From contig NZ_VIQT01000009.1 in NCBI RefSeq assembly GCF_010206195.1, positions 597,747 through 661,746 on the forward strand: DNA of 64,000 nucleotides. Reading direction: 5' to 3'. This DNA comes from Anaerotruncus colihominis (GTDB taxonomy: Bacteria; Bacillota; Clostridia; Oscillospirales; Ruminococcaceae). Each line of letters opens with the position of its first letter. The first letter of the stretch is position 1. Made by a program: the position numbers and the translations under genes. The notes under the pieces are model-generated. The model had not been told where the DNA came from, did not search any database, and saw nothing but the letters and a program-made list of their open reading frames with translations. Below, one piece after another: positions 58,739 to 64,000 of the stretch.

Positions 58739-59267
58739 ACACAGACAGCAGCTTCCTGCGCATTTTATAGTCGGGCATCAGGCGCGCCATCATGTCGTGG
58801 AAGCCCTTCTGATGGTTGGGGTGCAGAAAATGCACATATTCATGCAGCACAACATACTCAACCGCCGCGGCCGGCCGGTCCATCAGCTGTGTGTTGAGCG
58901 TGATGCGGCAGCGCGCCGGATTGCAGACGCCCCACCGTGATTTCATCCGCCGCACGCGGATCTCCGGCTTTTGCGGCAGCACAGATGCAAACAGCGGATA
59001 AATCCGATCGCTGACCGCACAAAAAACCGCGAGGCATTCCTCATCCGTGTAGGCGGCGGATGAATACATCTGCTGCGCGCGCAGCCGGACGCGCTCACGC
59101 GCCTGTTCAATCCAGCCGGCGCGCGCCTGCACAAACGCATCGATCTGCCACAATGGCACGCGGCGCGCGGCCGAAACGCGCACGGAGCCATCTTCGCCGA
59201 CGCGCAGGTTCAGGTTTTTAACGCGCTTATACGTCAGCTCATATTCCATGCCTTTGGCCGTTCGCAT
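58737..59267 (-). CDS. YgjP/DUF45-type zinc metallopeptidase
   Basis: This protein of about 176 residues belongs to the DUF45 metallopeptidase family. The zinc motif HEYVHFLHPNHQKGFHDMM (HExxH near 135 with a third His ten residues on) follows the family segment MKSRWGVCNPARCRITLNTQLM. It has no signal peptide. The start is uncertain: AAGGGAG sits so that a TTG at 59270 or the ATG at 59267 could be used; earlier ATGs lack a site. A role in protein quality control has been suggested for this family but is unproven. Confidence 0.88.
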   Translation of the reverse strand: MRTAKGMEYELTYKRVKNLNLRVGEDGSVRVSAARRVPLWQIDAFVQARAGWIEQARERVRLRAQQMYSSAAYTDEECLAVFCAVSDRIYPLFASVLPQKPEIRVRRMKSRWGVCNPARCRITLNTQLMDRPAAAVEYVVLHEYVHFLHPNHQKGFHDMMARLMPDYKMRRKLLSV

Positions 59268-59334
59268 CAAACGTACCATCTCCCTTCCCATCACTGCGTG
59301 CTGTTTCATGCACGTCTTATTCGATCGTTTCCGG

Positions 59335-59616
59335 TCAAAAAATAATTTCGAAATGATACCCTCTCTCAGGGTCGACCCGCCGCCGCGTCAACGACCGCAC
59401 CTCGGCGAAACGCGGACCTTCGCGCACAAGCTCAAAAAATGCCTCCAACGCGGCCGGCTCTCCCTGCGCTTCAAGCTCAACCGCGCCGTCGCAGCGGTTG
59501 CGCACCCATCCGGTCAAAGAGAAGCGCGTGGCGCAGCTACGCACAAACCACCGGAAACCGACGCCCTGCACTTCCCCTTCGATCAACGCGTACTCGCGCG
59601 CCATCCGCGCGCTCAT
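59335..59616 (-). CDS. acyP: Acylphosphatase
   Basis: This 93-residue protein is full length for the family. The catalytic Arg lies in GEVQGVGFRWFVRSCATRFSLTGWVRNRCDG (residues 14-44), which also contains the phosphate-binding loop and the conserved Asn. It hydrolyses acyl phosphates such as acetyl phosphate. Its ATG overlaps the stop of the upstream polyphosphate:AMP phosphotransferase (ATGA), so expression is coupled. Confidence 0.92.
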   Translation of the reverse strand: MSARMAREYALIEGEVQGVGFRWFVRSCATRFSLTGWVRNRCDGAVELEAQGEPAALEAFFELVREGPRFAEVRSLTRRRVDPERGYHFEIIF

Positions 59617-61097
59617 AAGCGTTTTTCGATCGCATCGATGACAGCGTGCAACGTGCGCAGGCGCGCGTACCGCTTATCGTTCGATTCAACGACGAGCCAG
59701 GGCGCGAAAGATGTGTTTGTGCGCAGAAGCATCTCGTCGACCGCCTGCTCATATGCGTCCCATTTTTCACGGTTCCGCCAGTCCTCATCGGTGATCTTGT
59801 AGCGTTTTTCCGGCGTATTCTGACGGTCGTTAAAACGGCGAAGCTGTTCGTCCTTATCGATATGCAGCCAGAATTTCAGGATGATCGCGCCCCAGTCGGC
59901 CAATCCCCGTTCAAAACGATTGATCTCGTCGTAGGCGCGGCCCCATTGCTCGTCGGTGCAAAAGCCTTCGATATGCTCCACAAGCACGCGTCCATACCAG
60001 GTGCGGTCATAAATGGCGACATGCCCATCCTTTGGCAGGGTATTCCAGAAACGCCACAAATGCGGGTGATTCTTTTCAACCGTGCTCGGCGCGGCGACGG
60101 GGACCACCTCATAGCCGCGCGCGTCAAGCGCCTGCGCGATCCGCTTGATATTGCCGCCCTTCCCGGCTGCGTCCCATCCTTCATATGCGAGGATAAGCGG
60201 GATTTTCTCAAGATACAGCCGCCCATGCAGCTCGGAGAGGCGCTTTTGACAGACCTTGAGTTCCTTGCGGTATTCCTCATCAGAAATCGACCTGTTCAAA
60301 TCCACATCGCAAAGGCGCACGCCTGGCTCCGTGCGGATATCGTCGGACACACGAATTCCTGTAAACGGCCGCTCGACGCTGTTCTCCCGATCCTCTATCG
60401 CGCGTCCAAGCGCAGCGATCACCGTTGTAAACACCTTATGGGTCGCATAACGGCGGTCCGTCGCCGCTACGACGGTCCAGGGCGCGTTGTGGCGGTCCGT
60501 GCGGGAAATCATTTCATCGAACGCCGTCAGATAATCGTCATAATGCTCATTATGATCCCAGTCAGCCTTTGTTACGCGCCAACGCGTCGCCTTTTTTTCC
60601 TCCAGAGCTTTAAAGCGTTTTTTCTGTTCTTTTTTCGAGATGTGGAAAAAGAATTTGACGAGCACATAGCCGTCGTCTGTGATCTGGTGTTCAAAATCGA
60701 CGATCTCATCATAGCGGTGGTTCAGCTCGCGGCGCGAAAGCGCCTCATCCTCGCGCGCCACCGAAACCTCCCGGTACCAGCTGCGGTCGAACAAGGCGAT
60801 ATCACCATACATCGGCAGCTTTTCCCAAAACCGCTTCATCCACGGGTAACGGCGTTCGTCTGTGCTTGGCGCAGCGATACTGTGCACTGAAAAGCCGCGC
60901 GGGTCCAGATTTGTGATGAGCCGGGAAAGCTTGTCGCCCTTGCCGGACGCGCCCCATCCCTCAAACACGATCACTGTGGGAATTTTGAGGGCGCGCGCAC
61001 GCTGCTGGAGCACGCCGAGCTTCTTTTTTAATTCCCCTGAAACAGCGTCCCATTCCGCCTGATCCATCCACATGTCAAGGTCCAGATTTTCCAGCAT
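59613..61097 (-). CDS. pap: Polyphosphate:AMP phosphotransferase (two-domain PPK2)
   Basis: The ATG at 61097 behind AAGGCGGG gives 494 residues. Two PPK2 domains are seen, each with a Walker A-like VFEGWGASGKGDKL (near 42) or AYEGWDAAGKGGNI (near 300), and each with an acidic FDRSWYREV (near 103) or YDRTWYGRV (near 362) lid. Two-domain PPK2 (class II) enzymes phosphorylate AMP to ADP with polyphosphate. It is likely cotranscribed with acyP. The upstream 16 codons of the open frame lack a ribosome site. Confidence 0.9.
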   Translation of the reverse strand: MLENLDLDMWMDQAEWDAVSGELKKKLGVLQQRARALKIPTVIVFEGWGASGKGDKLSRLITNLDPRGFSVHSIAAPSTDERRYPWMKRFWEKLPMYGDIALFDRSWYREVSVAREDEALSRRELNHRYDEIVDFEHQITDDGYVLVKFFFHISKKEQKKRFKALEEKKATRWRVTKADWDHNEHYDDYLTAFDEMISRTDRHNAPWTVVAATDRRYATHKVFTTVIAALGRAIEDRENSVERPFTGIRVSDDIRTEPGVRLCDVDLNRSISDEEYRKELKVCQKRLSELHGRLYLEKIPLILAYEGWDAAGKGGNIKRIAQALDARGYEVVPVAAPSTVEKNHPHLWRFWNTLPKDGHVAIYDRTWYGRVLVEHIEGFCTDEQWGRAYDEINRFERGLADWGAIILKFWLHIDKDEQLRRFNDRQNTPEKRYKITDEDWRNREKWDAYEQAVDEMLLRTNTSFAPWLVVESNDKRYARLRTLHAVIDAIEKRL

Positions 61098-61230
61098 ATG
61101 ATGTCCCGCCTTTCCGCGCGGCGCCGGCTGCGGCATCCGCATGATTCATTTGTTTTTCTGGTATTATATCATTAAAAACCGCGAATTACAATGAAATTAT
61201 CGTACATTATATACAAAATCCACTTCTCGT

Positions 61231-61719
61231 TTATAATGTTACTGTCAGAAGGACAAAATTTGCGGCTTCTCCGCAGACAGATATTACATATCCCTGCTCC
61301 ACATATGTCGCAAGGTCGGTACGTCCACATGTCTCCACTGTGTTCAGCGGCAGCGTAAAACCGCGTCCATCGCGCTTAACAAACGCTTCCTTGCGCGTCC
61401 AGACCTTTAGAAACCGTGCGGCATCCACCGCATAGACACGTTCGCGCGGCGTAAAGCTGCGCTCCGCAACCCGCATATTCACCCGGCGCGTACAGGACTC
61501 AATATCCACTCCAACCGGATGCGGCGACACCGCACAGACAACCGCCCCGCGCGTATGTGCAAGGCTGATCTGCTTTCCCGGTTCCTCCGGCAAAAACGGC
61601 TTTCCATGTGCGCCATACGCCAGACGCGGCATGTAACCGAACTCCCGCGCCAATAGTTGCCGCACTGCGGCCGACTGGTCGGATGCGTCCGTCCTCGCAA
61701 ACCAGATCACATGCTCCAT
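61231..61719 (-). CDS. 4'-phosphopantetheinyl transferase (Sfp-like)
   Basis: The ATG at 61719 behind GGGAGGG gives 162 residues. This is short for the two-lobed Sfp type but carries its key motifs: PEEPGKQISLAHTRG, VGVDIESCTRR (metal-binding Asp/Glu) and WTRKEAFVKRDGRGF near 110. It transfers phosphopantetheine to carrier proteins. No polyketide or peptide synthetase lies nearby, so it may serve a remote cluster or fatty-acid synthesis. It overlaps the remnant of a methyltransferase gene by 13 bases. Confidence 0.85.
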   Translation of the reverse strand: MEHVIWFARTDASDQSAAVRQLLAREFGYMPRLAYGAHGKPFLPEEPGKQISLAHTRGAVVCAVSPHPVGVDIESCTRRVNMRVAERSFTPRERVYAVDAARFLKVWTRKEAFVKRDGRGFTLPLNTVETCGRTDLATYVEQGYVISVCGEAANFVLLTVTL

Positions 61720-62009
61720 GTTGCGCCCTCCCTGCGGTAAAATACAATCCAAAAATCCGCCTCCATGCGCAGGCGATCGCACAAGGACAGCCTTTGCGCT
61801 CCCTGCGCGGGCGTCCTGTAATAATAGGGCGTCATCATAAAAAGGCTCTCAATCAAATCGTTTCCATCCAGCGTAAATTCATCCGAAATCCTGCGGAGGC
61901 TTTCGATACAAAAACCTTCCAGCTCAAACGATTTATCCGGATTTTCATACGGTTGGTCATACAAAATTTTTTTAAGGCCGTACAGATGGCGGGCAGCCAG
62001 GTATACAGC
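61707..62009 (-). pseudogene. Truncated rRNA (guanine-N1) methyltransferase, C-terminal part
   Basis: About 100 residues match the C-terminal part of RlmA-type methyltransferases as I know them: AARHLYGLKKILYDQPYENPDKSFELEGF, then LIESLFMMTPYYYRTPAQGAQRLSLCDRL-EADFWIVFYRR. The roughly 180 residues with the zinc finger and SAM-binding domain are missing. The frame runs upstream into a hairpin-rich repeat (62010-62080), so the 5' part appears replaced by it. Its stop overlaps the phosphopantetheinyl transferase start, suggesting the original pair was an operon. Confidence 0.65.
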
Positions 62010-62080
62010 CGCAAGCGGCAAGCCCTTTCGGGCTTGCTTGCCGCAAAGCGGCAGCGAAACCGGCAAAGCCGTTTGCCCTG
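62010..62080. repeat. REP-like nested hairpins at truncation point
   Basis: Nested palindromes are packed together: GCAAGCCC-TTTC-GGGCTTGC, CCGCAAAGCGG and CGGCAAAGCCG. They lie between the remaining methyltransferase codons and the minus-strand promoter at 62086, and they look like a compact REP element inserted in the gene. Confidence 0.55.
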
Positions 62081-62085
62081 CGCAT

Positions 62086-62114
62086 ATTGTATCAGGATTC
62101 GGCTTACCCGTCAA
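62086..62114 (-). promoter_or_regulatory. Sigma70-type promoter for remnant/PPTase transcript
   Basis: Minus strand TTGACG (62109-62114) and TACAAT (62086-62091) are separated by 17 bases. It would drive the REP-like hairpins, the methyltransferase remnant and the phosphopantetheinyl transferase. Confidence 0.5.
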
Positions 62115-62145
62115 TTTACGGCTTTTCCCTCCATATTCGCAGCAC

Positions 62146-62174
62146 TTGCGGCATTATACGATTGGCATTATAAT
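62146..62174 (+). promoter_or_regulatory. Sigma70-type promoter of HAD gene
   Basis: TTGCGG (62146-62151) and TATAAT (62169-62174) are 17 bases apart, 43 bases before the start codon. Confidence 0.5.
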
Positions 62175-62216
62175 AGAGATAACAACGCTCAAAGGGAAAG
62201 GACAGGAATTGACTGT

Positions 62217-63044
62217 ATGTCTATCAAACTGATCGCTCTCGATATGGATGGAACCACGCTTTGCAGCGACCATCACACGATTTCCCAGGAAAACCTCGAC
62301 GCTATGGCGTCTGCCGCCGCGCAGGGCATTTTGATCGTCCCGGCCACCGGGCGCATTTGTAACCGCCTGCCTGAAATGATTGAGGATCAGCCATGGCTGC
62401 GCTATGTCGTTACAGTCAACGGCGCGGCCGTGACTGATCTTCATACCGGAGAATCGCTCTATAAAAATCCGCTGGAACGCACAGTCGCATTACAGGTGTT
62501 TGACCTTGTGGAGCCATATCCGATCTTTATTGAAATCTATTGTGACGGCTTTGATTATATTGAGGAACGCCGTATGCCATATTTTGCTGAACTGCCCATC
62601 AGTGAGGACCGGCGCAATATGATGCTGCGCGGCCGCCGGTTTGTCGTCAGCCAGCGCGCATTTCTTGAGGAAACTGACGGCGCGATTGAAAAATTCAACC
62701 TTCCCTATCTGGAGGACGACCTCCGGTTGACCATCTGGAAACAACTCGCCGCTCTTGACGGTGTGACGCTGACTTCTTCCATTGCAAAAAATATTGAGAT
62801 CAACGCCGCCGGAGCCGACAAGGGCGACAGCCTGGCGCATCTGTGCGCGCATCTTGGCATCGCGCCTGATGAGGTGCTCGCCATCGGCGATGGCGAAAAC
62901 GATCTGACTATGCTGCAATTTTCCGGCACATCCGTCGCTCCCGCCAACGCTTGCGAACAAGCCAGAGCAATCGCAGATTGGGTCTCCCCCTCCAATGATG
63001 AAAGCGCCGTGGCACGCACACTTGAACATTATCATATCCTTTAA
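62217..63044 (+). CDS. Cof-type HAD-family phosphatase
   Basis: The ATG at 62217 gives 275 residues. HAD motifs appear in order: motif I IALDMDGTTLC (nucleophile Asp9), motif II near 40 (VPATGRICNRLPEM), the Lys of motif III in GADKGDSLAHL near 202 and motif IV IGDGENDLTMLQF near 225. The large cap domain between II and III is of the Cof (C2) type, which dephosphorylates sugar phosphates or cofactor-like molecules. The long frame extending to 61608 lacks a start signal. Substrate unknown. Confidence 0.92.
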   Translation: MSIKLIALDMDGTTLCSDHHTISQENLDAMASAAAQGILIVPATGRICNRLPEMIEDQPWLRYVVTVNGAAVTDLHTGESLYKNPLERTVALQVFDLVEPYPIFIEIYCDGFDYIEERRMPYFAELPISEDRRNMMLRGRRFVVSQRAFLEETDGAIEKFNLPYLEDDLRLTIWKQLAALDGVTLTSSIAKNIEINAAGADKGDSLAHLCAHLGIAPDEVLAIGDGENDLTMLQFSGTSVAPANACEQARAIADWVSPSNDESAVARTLEHYHIL

Positions 63045-63082
63045 CGGAAATAAGGGACCGTTCATACCTTGGGGAGAACCGT

Positions 63083-63544
63083 ATGACGCCATTGGAGCAT
63101 ATTGACGCGTATAAGATCGGCCTTGAGCTGGGGCTTTATGAATTGGATGATCTTTCCGATTTTCTTGACCGGCAAATAGCGGGGCTTGACGACGTACCAT
63201 ATATATACATTGATCTGGCTTTGGCGATTCCTTTAGGCATTAAGCATGTCTTTCACTGTATCTCGGAGTATTTTTCAGAGAATCGATATACCCCCGAAAA
63301 CCGGCCGGACTGCCCTGTGGAAAAAAGCCTGATCGGCCTGATTCGTGACCGATACCAATCCGGCGAGGCGACGCTTGAGCAGACCTGCAGATGGCTGCAC
63401 TGGCTTTCCCTCCACTTTGAGCCTTACTCTGCCATGAACGCTGCCGAGGACTATTACACGCTGGCATGTGAGGGGATTGTATTCTCGATCGATCAGGTGG
63501 AAAACATGGTTGAAGCAATCCTTTTGCGCGGCACCCAGGGATAA
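63083..63544 (+). CDS. Hypothetical protein
   Basis: This 153-residue protein starts behind GGGGAGAA, 38 bases after the HAD gene, and is probably cotranscribed. It is acidic, mostly helical and Tyr/Leu-rich (LGLYELDDLSDFLDRQIAGLDDVPYIYIDLALA, WLHWLSLHFEPYSAMNAAEDYYTLACEGIVF). No domain is recognised. A strong terminator follows. Confidence 0.7.
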   Translation: MTPLEHIDAYKIGLELGLYELDDLSDFLDRQIAGLDDVPYIYIDLALAIPLGIKHVFHCISEYFSENRYTPENRPDCPVEKSLIGLIRDRYQSGEATLEQTCRWLHWLSLHFEPYSAMNAAEDYYTLACEGIVFSIDQVENMVEAILLRGTQG

Positions 63545-63613
63545 CTGTCCTGCGGCTGGTATCACCTCTGCGCTTTTGACTGGAAGCCGGCAAATGCTTC
63601 CGCCCGCTAAAGC

Positions 63614-63656
63614 AAACAAATGCGTCCGCTCCGATGAAGCGGACGCATTTGTTTTT
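63614..63656 (+). terminator. Terminator after hypothetical gene
   Basis: A perfect 17-bp stem (63614-63630 with 63638-63654) carries five T at its end. Confidence 0.9.
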
Positions 63657-63775
63657 CCGCGATTTCCATACGATTGCCAAAGGATACGCTCCCATCAACG
63701 GTCAGGACGGCATCGGGACGCGTCTGCATATCGCTCCGGCCACAAAGGGACAGATATCAGTTCTGTGATCATTCG

Positions 63776-64000
63776 TCACAGGATCGCCATCAGACGCAGG
63801 CAACACCAGGCTGGCGACAGAAAGCGCAGCACGCCCAAGCCGGCAGGCAGCAGCACAGGATCGACGATCGCTCCTGAACAGACAACGCAAGTCAGCAAAA
63901 ACAGAGGCAAAAGCGCAATAACAATGCCCGTCCACCGACGCAGCCGCGACATAAGCGGACTGATGACAGCCGTCAATATAGACAGCGCGCAAAATGCCAA
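63776..64000 (-). CDS. Partial membrane protein, C-terminal end
   Basis: The minus-strand frame enters from the right edge and stops at 63776. Its 74 residues contain two or three hydrophobic segments (AVISPLMSRLRRWTGIVIALLPLFLLTCVVCSGAI, LLPAGLGVLRFLSPAWCCLRLMAIL) with basic residues between them. The LPAGLGVLRFLSPAWC ending loosely resembles ABC-2 type permeases, but too little is visible to assign it. Confidence 0.35.
   Translation of the reverse strand: MAFCALSILTAVISPLMSRLRRWTGIVIALLPLFLLTCVVCSGAIVDPVLLPAGLGVLRFLSPAWCCLRLMAIL

Noticed and set aside
63702-63992. 96-codon minus-strand frame at the right edge
   Set aside because: It is Cys/Ser/Ala-rich without hydrophobic pattern; the alternative frame ending at 63776 reads as a membrane protein and is preferred.
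1-64000. tRNA or rRNA genes
   Set aside because: No cloverleaf with conserved TTCGA-type arm and no rRNA-like sequence was found by eye on either strand.

Overview
The window looks like chromosome of an anaerobic, spore-forming, butyrate-producing Clostridia, most likely in the Oscillospirales (Anaerotruncus/Ruminococcaceae-like). Evidence seen here: a complete thl-crt-hbd-bcd-etfBA butyryl-CoA operon, [FeFe]-hydrogenases, a selenocysteine-containing SelD, a BclA-like collagen protein of the kind found on spores, strong Shine-Dalgarno sites with frequent TTG/GTG starts, and moderate-to-high GC. No rRNA, tRNA or CRISPR was seen. The species assignment is inference.

Layout. 1-391: end of a ribbon-helix-helix gene of the kind carried by clostridial conjugative elements. 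883-1836: secreted CAP-domain lipoprotein. 1933-8019 (minus): butyrate operon with a Rex-like site upstream. 8257-9908 (minus): DUF1576 membrane protein and a small partner. 10428-12082: GrpB-like protein, endonuclease IV and a 42-residue protein. 12137-14918 (minus): two-component system. 15119-17608: small protein, collagen-like protein and an in-frame collagen remnant. 17633-18784 (minus): rpsF-ssb-rpsR. 18917-30412: integrated filamentous-phage (inovirus-like) element flanked by a 14-bp direct repeat. 30634-31596: GH25 lysozyme with an acidic-proline linker and a cationic tail. 31646-35085 (minus): xdhC-yqeB-yqeC and a LysR regulator (selenium-dependent molybdenum hydroxylase maturation). 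36011-37051: selD with in-frame TGA. 37147-41375: nitroreductase, threonine ammonia-lyase, DUF1538 membrane protein with a P-II-like partner. 41943-52255: ten-gene operon of cysteine desulfidase, Liv-type ABC importer, DhaK-DhaL, a degenerate sigma54-type regulator and an ATC-hydrolase-family protein. 52798: CheV. 53855-58457 (minus): hydrogenase-based sensor cluster. 58737-64000: metallopeptidase, acylphosphatase, polyphosphate:AMP phosphotransferase, phosphopantetheinyl transferase, a truncated rRNA methyltransferase, HAD phosphatase and unknowns.

The most notable items are four. (1) The prophage has a rolling-circle Rep, three tandem paralogous coat-like proteins, two secreted spike-like proteins, a Zot/pI-like ATPase and an IS30-type transposase with no room for its own IS ends; a C7 tract frameshifts one spike gene. 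(2) The cysteine desulfidase/ABC/DhaKL/ATC-hydrolase operon suggests uptake and ring-opening of a cysteine-derived heterocycle, with cysteine going to CyuA and possibly a hydroxyketone going to DhaKL. (3) The H2-sensing module combines a 2Fe-2S protein, a PAS-containing hydrogenase homologue, a PP2C phosphatase and a second hydrogenase. (4) A three-hairpin repeat family at 9965, 10216 and 35861 keeps its folding while its arm sequences change.

Functional links: butyrate synthesis and hydrogenases dispose of reductant, and the Rex-like site and the hydrogen sensor would both report redox state. SelD can supply selenophosphate both for selenoproteins and for the molybdenum hydroxylases that YqeB/YqeC/XdhC serve. 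No such hydroxylase is present in the window.
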